Below, one piece after another: positions 34,738 to 46,289 of a stretch of 64,000 nt of DNA; within the stretch, counting starts at the first letter, position 1; each line of letters opens with the position of its first letter. The notes under the pieces were generated by a model, which was given only the letters and a program-made list of their open reading frames with translations, had not been told where the DNA came from and searched no databases. A program made the translations under genes and the position numbers. Source of the stretch: Vandiemenella viatica (taxonomy: Eukaryota; Arthropoda; Insecta; Orthoptera; Morabidae); NCBI GenBank assembly GCA_031002005.1, contig CM061914.1, positions 14,308,148-14,372,147 of the forward strand, read 5' to 3'.

Positions 34738-36945
34738 AATAGCTTAACTGATTTTGACGGAATTTAAAACTGTGGATTTTTGTAAAGAACATTGGATGTT
34801 AAAAGTGGTGAGGGTAAAGGGGAAGAGGGATTGGACTTTTGTATGCCAAATGTAGACTGTGTAAATTTCTATTGATATCAGATAAAACTGTAGGTATGTG
34901 AAAAAAAAATTTAAGGAATGTGGAGACGAAGAGTACTTTGGTTTTTGTAAAGCTAGTGTGGGCAGTATTTTTCTCTTTGATTTAAAGTATACATATGCAA
35001 ATTTCCATATAAACCAGATAAAAACTGTAGCTTTGTGTAAAGAACATTTGCGAAAATTAAATGGGGTAAGGGAGTGAGTGGTAGGGTTTTGTAAACAGAA
35101 TGTAGACACTCTGTTTCGCTTTGTTTTTAAGTATACATGTGTAGTGTTCCATGGAAATTCGATAAAACTGTGGGTATCTATAAAGAACATTGGCAATTAA
35201 GAGGGGAGGGGTAGAAGGGAATAGGTGTTGGGCCACTTACTGCAATCTAATTTAAACACAATTATTCTGTATGTTTCAAAGTATACGTGTGCAAATTTCC
35301 TTCAGAATCGAATAGAAACTGTAGATTAAAGGATGGAAAAAAAGGAGCGGAGTTTGGATTCTCGAAACCAAATGTAGACAGTATTTTTCTGTTTGTTTTG
35401 CAGTATACACGTGCATACTTCCTTCAAAATCAGACAGGAATGGTAGCTTTGTATAGAGAACATTGACAGTAATTAAAGGGTTTGAAAGGGGGATAGGGTC
35501 TACATTTTTGTGAAATTTATGTGGACATTATTTTTTTTTTCTATTTGTGCGAAGTTCTACCTAGTCGGATTAAAATGTGGGCATTATTTTTCTCTTTGTT
35601 TTGTAGTAAAAATTTGCTATGTACTGTCTAAACCGGATAAAAACTGTGGTTGTGTATAAAAATTAAGCGGTTTAATGGGAAGAGTGGGTGGTTTTTAAAT
35701 CTTTTTGTCAGACATCTTCTTCGTGAAAAAATACATATAAGCACCAACTTTCATGGTAATCGGTCAAACGATCAAGGCTGTAGTTTTTTATAAAGAACAT
35801 TGACAAAAGTTAATGGGGTTGAAGGAATGAAAGGGATTAAGCATTGGCAAACCAAATATTGACAGGATTTTTCTCTTTGTTTTAAAGTACACAAGGGCAA
35901 ATTTCAATAAAAATCAGATAACGAATGTAGATTTCTATAAAATTAAGGTGTGTAAAGGGAGATATGAGGTAGTTTATTTAATTTTTTTTGATCTAAAACC
36001 TTCTCCATGAAAAATTACATGTATATGCCAACTTTAATGGAGAATAGTTAAATAGTATCAACTGTAGCTTTGTATAAAGAACATTGGTAAAAATTTAGGG
36101 GGTGTATAGGTGGAGAGGGCTTCGGTTTTTTCAAACCAAAAGTTGACAGTATTTTTCTCTTTATTTTTGACTATGCATGTCCAAAGTTCATCAAAATTGG
36201 ATAAAAAATGTGGGTTTGTATAAAAATTAAGGTGTGTAAAGGGGAGAGGGGTGGTTTTTTATTAATTTATTTTTTGGTCAGATTATCCATAAAAAATTAC
36301 ATGTATATGCCAACTTTGATGATAATTGGTCAAACGGTGTTGAGTGTAGCTTTTTATGAAGAACATTGACAATAATTAATGGGGTGGAAGGAGGGAGTGG
36401 GTTGAGATTTTATCAGACAAAATGTTGACTGGATTTTTCTCTTTGTTTTAAAGTATAAATGGGAAAAGTTCAATAAAAATCAGATAAGAAATTTAGGTTT
36501 TTATAAAATTAAGGTGTGTAGGGGAGAGGGGTGTTTTTTTATTTTTTGGTCAGAAACCTTCTCCATGAAAAACTACAGTAATTGCAAACTTTAATGGAGA
36601 TCAGTTAAAGGGTGTCGACTGTAGCTTTGAATAAAGAAAATTGGCAAAAATTAAGGGGGTGGATAGGGGGAGAGGGGTTTCGTTTTCTCTCTATTTTTGG
36701 CTATATGTGTCCAACGTTTCATCGAGATTGAATAAAAAATGTGAATTTGTATAAAATTTAAGGGTGGAAAGGGGTAGAAGGGGTGGTATATCAATTAAAT
36801 TCATATAAGACTATTTTGGAGGTATACCCTAGCCCCTAAAAAAAAATTTCATTTAAATCGATTCAAAATTGGCGAAGATATCGTTGAACATACAAAAATA
36901 CAGACGAATTGAGAATAACCTCCTTTTTTGAAGTGGGTTAAAAAA
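34738..36945 (-). repeat. Foldback-like right arm
   Basis: This is the reverse complement of the left arm in the same unit order. It ends ACGAATTGAGAATAACCTCC next to AAGTGGGTT. A terminus of this wording (CACTTCAAAAAAGGAGG on the other strand) recurs at the left arm start, which supports true element ends. Confidence 0.88.
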
Positions 36946-37264
36946 TAAAGATTTGCTACAAAAGTACGGTTCTACTTTTCATTATATTACAAGCATTCAT
37001 CCTCACTATTCATCGTATTTTATTCACGAAATTTTCACACCGTCTATTCTAATTCTTTAATTGGAAACGGAAAGGATAATTTCTTATATTCTGTATTTGC
37101 TCCATTTTTTGTCAGTGGTACTTTAAAAGAAGTTTACTGTGAAGCAAAGAACAGATTTTACTGTTACAGAATCGGAGGAAGCTTATGACTGCATTGCATT
37201 CAGGGTGATGGAAATGCTTGAAGAAAGTTAAACTAGGTGTAATGAAATTGACTGATGACTGATT
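36946..37264. other. Intron 3 sequence, nothing recognised
   Basis: No feature recognised between the foldback-like structure and the Helitron relic. Confidence 0.4.
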
Positions 37265-38190
37265 ATGCAAAATAAGTGTTCTGACAGAAATCTCCAATTG
37301 GAGGTGCTAACTTATGATTTGCAGTACAACCACCATACACATCCTAAGGTGCTGATTGGAAAGATGGATGTAGTATATGAATATTGTAACACAAAAAAAT
37401 TTCAAGGTGAAGCCATGGGAATGGGTTGTGCATATGGGAATGTCAAATTAGTGCCTCTTTAGGACTTACATGATGGGGAGCACTCCAGAGGGGAAGCATA
37501 CATCCAGAATAACAACTCCTGCTTCAAGTTGGCTTTGTCTGCAGCAGCAGCAATGGTCAGAGATAGCTTCATGGCTATGTTTCAGGTATATGGCGGCATT
37601 CTTCCTCTCCCCAATGAATATACAAAAATGACAGTGCCAATAAACACAATAATGTAATTCAGGAAAAGTTTAGAGGATCCACAAAAATTTAGAGGTTTAT
37701 CAGCACCTTAAATAGCTGTATTTTAATCAATGGAATTTTTCAACATGCTTGAATCATCTGAAATACTTCCACACATTCTAAATTTTAAAACTGGCTCTCC
37801 AGTAAGTATTCTGTACAACTGAAACTCTGCAAAATGACAAGACTTTTGGCTAAAATATTAATCCAAAATGTGACTAAGGCAACAACAATAACAAGAAATG
37901 CTAAAGGAGAGGACATTTTTTCATCATGTATCCCTATAATACCAGGAATAATTGATTTACCTTTAGATTTTAAATGTTTGAAATTCACATCGGTTGTCAG
38001 TAAAGCTAATGGTCAGTCATTCAATTTGATGGGCATAAAATTAGATACAGCATGCTTTTCCCACATTTTGTCATACACTGTCAGCTCAAGGGCTAGGATG
38101 CCAAGTTAACTTTTGATTTACATTCTCAAAGGGGGAAAAGTAGTATGTCAGTTACCTTTTAAAATAAATTATAATTGGGTGTTCTTGAGC
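37265..38190 (+). pseudogene. Helitron helicase relic with large internal deletion
   Basis: The first part (37265-37650) contains IGKMDVVYEYCNTKKFQGEA and GMGCAYGNVKL, matching the cysteine-rich start of the insect Helitron-like replication protein, then NNSCFKLALSAAAAMV (its YNS.FQM.S.GA block). The second part (37790-38190) contains AKGEDIFSSCIPIIPG and LPLDFKCLKF. It then has SKANGQSF (helicase motif SK.QGQS) and LDTACFSHILSYTVSSRARM (from CFSHGQLYVA.SR). The Rep nuclease and most helicase motifs between them are missing, and stops occur. Intact proteins drive rolling-circle transposition. It is a dead copy within FASN intron 3. Confidence 0.88.
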
Positions 38191-38399
38191 ATGAAAGGTA
38201 GAAACAGGGATACCCCAGGTCTAAATGTAAATAATGTCACTAACCCATGTTATCAGCAAGGAATTTCCCCAATTATGCCACAGGCTACACAATTGTGTTA
38301 AATAGGCTGCAATTTTTTTTATTATGTTACATAAAATTTTTAGGACAAACCTATCAAACAGGATAAACATCAGAACTTCCATATACAACACCTAAGTAG
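38191..38399. other. Short stretch before the non-LTR element
   Basis: An open frame ending at 38301 (KINYNWVFLSMKGRNRDTPG) follows the Helitron end; I do not recognise it. Confidence 0.4.
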
Positions 38400-40878
38400 T
38401 TACGGGTAAAGAGGTTAGTCATTTATAAATTGGTACAGAATATATTTGGAAAAGAAATAGAAACAATAATTGATCTTGTGATTACTGATAATTTAAATCT
38501 GAAATATACGGTAGTGGACACACCTAGAATATCAGATCATAGTCTAATCATTATCACAGTTATGTTTAAAAATAATATTAAAGGGAGAGGCAATGTACGA
38601 GTAAATGGTAGGATTGACTATAAGAAACTAATAAAAATAATTAGAGATAAAATAGGTAACAGTAAAATTTGTGATAATACACATGTAGGGGAAAAATATG
38701 TTGAATTGGGAGAGAATATAATTCAGAGTATACAAGAAACTAGAAATTCAGATTTATTGGTGAGGAATTTACCATGTCCTTGGTTTCCAAAGAAAATCAA
38801 AGAAGTCAGGATTCAAAGGGGTATAGCTTATAAAAAGTTTCTCTTATTAAAATAAATTGAAGAAGCAATGGTAGATAGAGATGAGGCATGGAATGAGTAT
38901 AAACAATATAGGAATAATTTTGTAAAGTTATGGAGGGAAAGTAAACAACAGTTTTATGAGGACGAATTTACAAGATATAAAAATGAACCAACAAAATTAT
39001 GGAAACACTTAAAAACTTTGTCTAAAACCAAGAACCGGGCATTAAAATATGTAATATTCGGCAAAGATTATGTATTTAATTTGAATGAAATAACAAATCG
39101 ATTAAAGGACTTCTATATTGAAAGTATTGAGGAGTTAATAGAAAATATCCCCAAAACAGATGAATATGTAATGGCATCCAAGATTGATAATATCCTTAGC
39201 AAATTTCATGAAGTGACGGAGGAAAAAATTGGTGTTATAGTTCGAAAATTAAGAAATATCATGGGTTCTGATGGAGTAAGCAGTGAGGTATTAAGAATAG
39301 TATGGCCTGTGGTAGGAAGTACAGCAACCAGTATAATTAATGAATCAGTGAAACAAAGAATGTTGCCAAAGGAATTAAAAACATCTATTACTGCACCAGT
39401 TCCTAAAGTAAAGGGTAATTCAAAGTGTGTAGATCTTAGGCCAATAAATAATTTTCCATTGATAGAAAAACTTATTGAAACAATAGTTTATGAGACTTTA
39501 CCAAGTTTTACAAAGGAAAATGATCTCATAATTGAAAACCAATCAGGATTCAGGGAACAGCATAGCACAGAGACTGCAATTCAGTTGGTTGTAGAAAATT
39601 GGTTAGAGGCAATTGACAAGGGAGAGGGAGTAATAGCAGTATTTTTAGAGTTTAGGTGAGCATTTTAAACTGACAACATGGAACTGCTGTTAAAAATATA
39701 AAAAAAATATGTATGACATCACTGGGAAGGTTTACGTTTGGTTAGAAAATTATTTAACAAAGAGGTATCAGAGGGTTAGATTCAATAAGGTTCTATCAGA
39801 ACAAAGAGAAGTGAAACCCAGAGTTCCACAAGGTAGTAAACTTGGTCCCTTATTACTTATATTGTATCTAAATGATTTGGCAGAAATACTAAAGAATTGT
39901 AACATTCACATGTTTGCAGATGACACACTAATTTATTATTATGTGAATAATCTAGAAAAAATGATGCAGGTAATTAGTAAAGAGTTAAAATTAGTTAATG
40001 AATGGCTAAATAAAAATTTATTATGTGTGAATGTGGCAAAAACAGTATGTATGGTAATGGGGAAAAAATTGTTTAGGGAACAGGCAGAGGCATTGCATTC
40101 TGTTGTGATTAATGGAACTAAAATTAAGTAGGTTCAAAATTATAAATATCTTGGTGTAGGCATTGATAATAAGCTTAAGTTTATAGATCATATAGATTAT
40201 ATAAATAAAAAAGTTGCAAAAAAGGTAAATTTAATATCCAAATTAAGAAAAGTGTTATCTAAACCAGGTAAACAGCTATTGTTTAAAACAATTGTGCTGC
40301 CTCACATAAGATACTGATCCACAGTATTAATCATGGCAACCAAAAGAGAAATTATGAAATTGCAAAATTATTTTAATAAGGGAATGAGGGCTGTTCTAAA
40401 TAAATGACGAACTGAAAATGTCAGTAATATGCTTAAGGACTTAGGATATTTACATATTGAAAAGGAAATAATTAGAGATGTACTGTCTTTTGTATATAGG
40501 TTGGAAAGTAGATTATTACCAAGATATGTGACTAGATTAGTGCAAAAGAATAATGATATACATAATTATAAGACAAGGCAGGCAAATCATTTCCAATCGA
40601 TTTATAATAAAAGTAGTAAAGAACAGAAAACAGTGTTGCACAAAGGTTTAAAAATATTTAACAAATTACCTGAAGAAATAAAAAGGACCAAAACTGTTGC
40701 AAGTTTTAGAGAAAAGCTGGGTAATTGGTTAGAGGAAACAGGCTGTAATATTTTCTCATGAAGGAGGTAATTGAAATTAACACTTTGTTTATATTTGTTT
40801 TTTTATGTTTAATATAATGTATGAATTGTAATTGTATATATATATTAGCCATAGGCTATATGAAAATAAATAAATATC
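38400..40878 (+). mobile_element. CR1/Jockey-type non-LTR retrotransposon, 5'-truncated, lightly damaged
   Basis: The element starts inside the endonuclease: ETIIDLVITDN and TPRISDHSLIIITV (SDH catalytic box, 38430-38570). RT follows: MGSDGVSSEVLRIVWP, ELKTSITAPVPKVKG, LRPINNFPLIEKLIE, a VPQGSKLGPLLLILYLNDLA segment and the catalytic FADDTLIYY box (about 39912-39940). The C-terminus includes YLGVGIDNKLKF and LFNKLPEEIK-like text and ends at 40758. The tail is (AAAT)-rich at 40860-40878. Only about five stops interrupt roughly 780 codons (38853, 39657, 40129, 40318, 40408), so it is younger than its neighbours. It ends 118 bp before FASN exon 4. Confidence 0.92.
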
Positions 40879-40996
40879 CTACATGTATTACTGGTACTGT
40901 ACTACTAAAGTGTGATTACGTATTGTAAGCTTAACTGCTGTCATGCTTTATATGAATTTCAATAATTCACCAACAGAAAATTTGCTCTGTCTTCAG

Positions 40997-41197
40997 GTCC
41001 AAGCATTACTATAGATTCAGCATGCTCTTCTGGTTTGTATGCTGTTGAACGTGCCTACCAAGCAATTCGCTGTGGTGACTGTGACAGAGCAATTGTGGGA
41101 GGTTGCAACCTCTGCTTGCATCCTTTTCTTTCCCTACAGTTTGCTCGTCTAGGTGTGCTGAGTCCACAGGGAATATGCAGATGTTTTGACAATGAAG
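40997..41197 (+). CDS. FASN: FASN coding exon 4 with KS active-site cysteine
   Basis: The exon runs from acceptor TGTCTTCAG to donor GTGTGA. It reads [20 protein letters not shown], then [20 protein letters not shown] and [19 protein letters not shown]. The DSACSS box carries the nucleophilic Cys186 that holds the growing acyl chain. AIVGG and LSP.G.C..FD are standard KS landmarks. Most animal enzymes have a Ser after the CSS and Thr in DTACSS, so the Ser184 and Gly189 variants are mild deviations. It encodes residues 178-243 plus one base of codon 244. The mobile element before it ends very close to the acceptor, yet the polypyrimidine tract and AG remain. Confidence 0.96.
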
Positions 41198-41468
41198 GTG
41201 TGAAATAGTTTTAATAAATTTCGCAATTTACCATCCCATGTTCAAATTAAAAAAAGAAGAGTTATAAATAAATATATTAATTAACTAGCTTTCATCCAGT
41301 ATTTAGATTTTGTAATATTTCCAGAAAATTGATCTCATTAGTGTTTGTTCATCTTAGAACATATTTTCCTCTTTGACTGTCAACTTTTTTCTGGAAAAAA
41401 TGATGAGTATCAATATTAATGGGCAAAAATTAGTTTTCACCCTGTTTTCTTTGAGACATAACTTCTTT

Positions 41469-41650
41469 AATGTGCTTTCCACATGATCGTTTAAAAAATG
41501 GTCACTAAAATGAGACAAAAAACTATTGCAAAATAACTGTCCTATTATTTCTATTAAATTGCTTTAATGTGTTTTCCACATGACTGTTTAAAAAAATGGC
41601 AAGTAAAGAGATACAAAAAAGCTGTTGCAAAATAACTTTGCTGCTACCTA
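41469..41650. repeat. Tandem duplication in intron 4
   Basis: AATGTGCTTTCCACATGA at 41469 and AATGTGTTTTCCACATGA at 41566 start two adjacent copies with a 97-bp period. Both include a CGTTTAAAAAATGG-like block and TTGCAAAATAACT. They are diverged. They lie just upstream of exon 5. Confidence 0.75.
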
Positions 41651-41758
41651 TATTGATTTTAGTTATTACTTGAATACAACTGTCCAATTCATTACATACA
41701 CTTTTGTTGTTATCAGCAGTCTCCATAAACAATATTTTAATGGACTTCATTTATACAG

Positions 41759-41997
41759 CAAATGGATATGCACGCAGTGAGGCAGTGGCTGTTGTTTTAC
41801 TACAGAAGGCACGAGATGCCAAGCGCATCTATGCTACAATACAACATGCCAGAGTTAATTGTGATGGTTTCAAGACAGAAGGAATTACTTACCCATCTGG
41901 AAACATGCAGAAGAAGCTACTTGAAGAGTGCTACGCAGAGTGCAATATAAATCCTTCTGAAATCAGCTTCTTGGAGGCTCATGGAACAGGAACAAAG
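41759..41997 (+). CDS. FASN: FASN coding exon 5 with first KS catalytic histidine
   Basis: The exon is bounded by TTTATACAG and donor GTATTATG. After completing codon 244 (Ala) it reads NGYARSEAVAVVLLQKARDA, then KRIYATIQHARVNCDGFKTE and GITYPSGNMQKKLLEECYAE. It ends SEISFLEAHGTGTK. His318 in EAHGTGT is the first catalytic histidine, needed to decarboxylate malonyl-ACP; it lies 132 residues after Cys186, the vertebrate spacing. The G(N)GY.RSE motif is also conserved. It encodes residues 245-323 and ends in phase 0. No frame problem is seen. Confidence 0.96.
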
Positions 41998-42431
41998 GTA
42001 TTATGATATTAATTCCCTGGTAGTTGGTAATTTTCTTATACATTGGCAACCCTGAATATTTCAATATATGTTGCCAAGGTATCAGTTTGCATGATATAAT
42101 TCTTGAACACAGTTGACTGAGTACTGATTTTCAGATTGACAATGAGTGATGAATTCCAAATGCTTCTTTGATAAAACAATCCACATAGATTTGTAGCGAA
42201 ATTGGGCCATAATCTCAGCAGCAAATAATCATAATTAGAACTGATAATTCATGAAATTTCATTTCTAGAATTAAGTAATTTTGCTCACTCCCAACCTGTG
42301 TTAAAACTTGAAAGAGTGATTACAAAATCTAGTGTTATTCCTATTATCTTTGTCAGTTAACTCTTCTTGCATCAAAACTGCTTTCCAATTTTTATTTCCA
42401 CAACATAAATTTTTAATAAAGTTAACACTGT
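41998..42431. other. Intron 5 start, nothing recognised
   Basis: No coding or repeat content recognised. Confidence 0.45.
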
Positions 42432-42851
42432 TTGGATCCTTCCCTTTTAAGAAACCCCGTTGCAAAACTTGTGCATCCACTTACCACTACCTATAGCAAC
42501 CCTACTACTGGTGAAATCTACCCTATAATAGGTCATGCCACCTGTACAACCACCCATCTCATTTACCAGCTCACCTGCCTCCACTGTCCAAGTTCCTACA
42601 TTGGCCTGACCTCAAACTCATTATCCATCAGAATGAATGGTCACAGACAAACAGTTTACTCCCAAAACCTGGACCTTCCTGTTGCTCACCATGCCAGTAC
42701 TCACAACACCCGTGACCTTAATAACTGCTTCACAGTCAGAGCCATTAGAGTACTTCCAGACACTACCTCCCAATCTGAACTCCGCAGGTGGGAATTGGCA
42801 TATCAACACATCCTGCAGACTAGACATCCCTCAGGCCTTAATTTCTGTTAA
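42432..42851 (+). pseudogene. Penelope-like GIY-YIG endonuclease fragment
   Basis: This 139-codon open frame contains HLIYQLTCLHCPSSYIGLTS and NSLSIRMNGHR. They are the GIY-YIG signature, with the two cysteines and the Y-I-G core, followed by the Arg-rich helix seen in Penelope-like element endonucleases. A terminal SELRRWELAYQHILQT segment matches the C-terminal end of these proteins. The preceding RT is absent and no terminal repeats are visible. The frame is open over its whole length, which is unusual for such an old fragment. It is not a host gene as far as the sequence shows. Confidence 0.78.
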
Positions 42852-42984
42852 CATCATCCATCCTCACCCTATACACCCACCACTGGCCAGTACAATAGTT
42901 TCATATATTTTTCAAAATTTATCAATTATATTTTTATTTATTTATTTATATTTTTTATAAATACTATTTTTTCCTAGATAAAAT

Positions 42985-45310
42985 CAAGAGACATGACTAC
43001 CTTCTTTAAATGGGTGACTTCAATACAAGGGTTGGAAATACAAGAAAAGAGAATAAAATAGGACCACACAGAGAACCAGCAAAAAATAGCAATGGTCAAA
43101 AACTGATCGACACAGTAATCTACAATAAGCTCTACATATGCAACACACTATTTCCACACAAAGACTCACACAAATATACTAGGTCCGCTAGAGGCCAAAC
43201 ATCAATCATAGATTACATTATAATGAATGAAAAACTGAGAAAACTGATACTTGACACGAGAGTGTTTAGATCCTATGAGATTGAATCAGACCACCAGCTC
43301 TTGGTAGGTACAACAAGATTTCCACCCCGCTGGCTTAACAGTGACGTTAAGAAACAAGAAATACATAAGTCAAACCAAATGTCGAACTCTTACAAGATCA
43401 AAGCATCAAATGGCTGTACCAGAGAAGATTAAGTGAAATTGAAAAGAAGTATAAAGTAGAGGAAAATATTGAATTAGAATTGGAAAACCTAACAAAAATT
43501 CTGAAAGAAGCGGCAAATGAGAGTATAGGAATGAAGAAATGCTGGAATAGAAAACAAGGATTAAGAGCCTGGGATGAAGAAATCAAGAGTGTTATTAAAG
43601 ATTAGAGAAATGCTTATAAGAGATATGTTGCAACAAAGAAAGCAGAGGATTTTATTTCATATAAGAGGAAAAGAGCGATTGCTAAAAGAGAAACCCGGAA
43701 AAGGCACAGAGAACAATGGGACCGCTTCATCAACAATCTGGAAAGAAATGTAACAAGACCATCACCCACAACATTCAAAATTATAAAAAAAAGTTAAACA
43801 GAGAAGCAAGATGTGACTCAGACATTCAAGTAGTAAACAAAGAGACATATTATCAAAAAATCAAGCAGACAATGAACCGTAGGTAATGTCACCACCAGAG
43901 ACTAACAGCCCAGATGACATTCACTACAAAGAGTTAGAATCAGTGCTGAAAGCCTGTAACAGTAACAGAGTTCCAGGAGAGGATGGCATTCATATGGAAC
44001 TTTTTAAATTTAGCAACAGGACATTTAAAGTACAACTGCTGAACTTTATCAACAGGATCTGGAGAGGAGAATACCCACCTCAAAGATGACAGAGGCCAAA
44101 TGTCATCCCAATTCACAAAAAAGGAGATGCCAAGGATTGCAATAACTATAGAGGAATAAGCTTGCTCAATGCTGGTTATAAAATTTACTCAAGCATTATT
44201 AAATCAAAATTGCAAAAATTTTATGAACCACTACTTGGCGAAGAACAAAATGGGTTTTGGAACGGGAGATCATGTGTAGATGGCTACTTCACAATCAAGA
44301 TGCTAATTGAGAAAAGGAAAGAGTCTGGAAACACACATGGCATTTATTGATTTCAAAAAAGCTTTCGATACAATCAACAGAAGAAAACTTTGGCAAATTC
44401 TGGCCATCACAGATCATAAAAGCAATTCAAAACATCTACAACCAAAATGTAATCACAGTAAGAACTGGACAACAGTTATCGGATAGGAATCCCATTAATC
44501 GAGGACAAGGTGTTGCCTATCACCAATTTTATTCACCATATATATAAACAAAATCATTAGTAACTGGTGACAAAAACCCCATGGTAGAATAAAAATAAAT
44601 AGACAGACCAACCTGGATACATTACTGTTTGTAGATGACCAAGTACTTTTTGCTGAGTCAGAAGATGACCTGCAGAGATCAGTATATAACCTACATAAGA
44701 CAGCAAAAGAGTACATCATGGAGATTTAAAGTTATGGACTTCGTCGAAAAAAACAAAACACAAAAGAACCAAAATTTCAATAGACAGCGCACTCATAGAA
44801 CAAGGAGCAAAATTTAAATACCTAGGTTACAACCTCAGCTACACCCTAGAAACCGATATGCTACAAAAAATCACAAATTTCACAAAAGTTACAGGAATAA
44901 TAAATAACACCTTCAGTCCATCTCTAGTTCAATGACACACAAGAATCAGGCTGTATAACACCCTGGCTAAGCCTACACTACTGTATGGCAGTGAGGCCTG
45001 GACACTACGCAAAGGTGATGAACGGAGACTAACGGCGGCTGAGATGCGATTCACGAGGAGAACACTTACAAGACAGGAAGAGATCTGATGACATCCTTAA
45101 AGAACTTAAAGTAAAACCAATTCTCCAAACTGTACAAACCTACAGAACATCTTGGACAGAACATGTACTGAGGATGAAGACAGACCGGATCCCACAGAAA
45201 ATTCTCAAATACCATCCCAGAGGCAGGAGAGATGTAGGGAGACCACCAAGAAGATGGATTGAGACCGTAACAGGCCACCAGGTCTAATACTGGACAGGAA
45301 GAAGAAGACT
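42985..45310 (+). pseudogene. RTE-like non-LTR retrotransposon, 5'-truncated relic
   Basis: Endonuclease C-terminal half: MGDFNTRVGNTRKENKIG, ARGQTSIIDYIIMNEKLRKL and SDHQLLVGTTR (SDH box). RT: NSNRVPGEDGIHMELFKF, VIPIHKKGDAKDCNNYRGIS (44101-44158), LLGEEQNGFWNGRSCVD, FIDFKKAFDTINR, and LFVDDQVLFAESEDDLQRS with Asp pair at about 44634. C-terminal: YLGYNLSYTLETDM, LYGSEAWTLRKGDERR and RRDVGRPPRRWIETV (45230-45280). This is an RTE-type layout. Frames are broken several times. It lies sense to FASN in intron 5. Confidence 0.9.
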
Positions 45311-45449
45311 ATTTATTCAACCATTTTAATCTTTCTTATACTTATACAGTTATATCATTGTTGCTCCCCACCACCTCCGACAGTCTATTGCATTCTATGA
45401 GTGACTGCATCCAATGCAAGTCTTGCGCAAGACCAGCAACCTTTTTGTT

Positions 45450-45575
45450 AACTTGAAAAAGGGATTTTCACCTGAAATATTGTATTTTCTTTATTTGTGT
45501 GTTGTTTTGTGTTGCTGCTGCCCTCCTCCCTTCAACTTTGGTGAGTGTTGGGTGTATTTTCCCTTTCTTTTCCAT
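45450..45575 (-). repeat. Antisense copy of the palindrome-related short element
   Basis: CTTTATTTGTGTGTTG and CTTCAACTTTGGTGAGTG with TTTTCCCT correspond to the arm of 4915-5255 read in the opposite sense. It is diverged and unpaired. Confidence 0.7.
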
Positions 45576-46289
45576 GTAAATATTGGCTCACAGCATGTCT
45601 TTCCTTTCATTGTTGCTTAACAAATTTTAACATAGATAATCAAAAACTATAACATTAAATAAATGTGTCATCATTGCAAACAATAAAGTTTTATAGATAT
45701 GACCATAAACTTTAATATGGGAAGATAAAGTAGACAACTAAGTTTTATAAAAATGACTATAACTCTTAACATGGGAAGATAACGCATTCCCATCACTAAC
45801 AACCAAATTTACAGCATGGAGAATGCTGATGGAAAAAAATGGTACACAAAAAATGAGATTTGATATTACTTATGATGGTACAAATTAGCATGCACCTATT
45901 TAGTCAATGCAGCCACTCCACTCAAAGCTCCAAGCCCAAAATATTGTGCTTTTTGCATAGAATATTTTAGTCACCATGGCCCTGCTTCTTCAACTTTTGT
46001 AACAATTGATTTACTTCATCTTTTCCTTCCATGTTAATGATACCCAATGGCATTTTTTAATTTCTTTTATAAGTTTTTGATATAATAGCAATGAATTTTT
46101 GGTTGCGGATATAAAATGCATTAGGTACGAAAGGAAAATTAGTTTATCTGCAGGCAGAAATGTTTGTGAAAACCACAAAATGGGAAACACTTCAATGACT
46201 GATTCACAGATGATGGAAACACATGTCTAAAACAAGGAGCTTTTTAGTTCAGTATATATTGCACGCAAAAAGGGAATAATTTCTCTAAT
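45576..46289. other. Intron 5 sequence, nothing recognised
   Basis: No coding or repeat content recognised. Confidence 0.4.

Larger units (their letters stand above)
30525..36945. mobile_element. Foldback-like composite with 2.2-kb inverted arms built of subrepeats
   Basis: The left arm (30525-32785) is matched in reverse order by 34738-36945. The outer ends CTCAATTCGTC (left) and GACGAATTGAG (right) are mirror images. Each arm is an array of related subrepeats marked by AGAGAAAAATACTGTC-type sequence. The outer units are about 280 bp apart and the inner ones about 140 bp. The centre holds two direct copies of a 450-500-bp segment (32790-33290, 34305-34745), a partial third arm (33290-33580) and MITE copy 2. 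There is no intact coding region; the 150-codon frame at 34744-35196 is a by-product of the repeats. It resembles FB/Galileo-type foldback architecture, but the class is an inference. Confidence 0.85.

Noticed and set aside
34744..35196. 150-codon minus-strand open frame
   Set aside because: It lies in the subrepeats of the foldback-like arm; the frame is a by-product of repeated sequence.
37834..38301. Unknown host gene
   Set aside because: Text matches the C-terminal helicase part of insect Helitron proteins, with stops.
43010..43432. Host exonuclease/DNase-like gene
   Set aside because: Motifs continue directly into RT of an RTE-like element, so it is the retrotransposon endonuclease.
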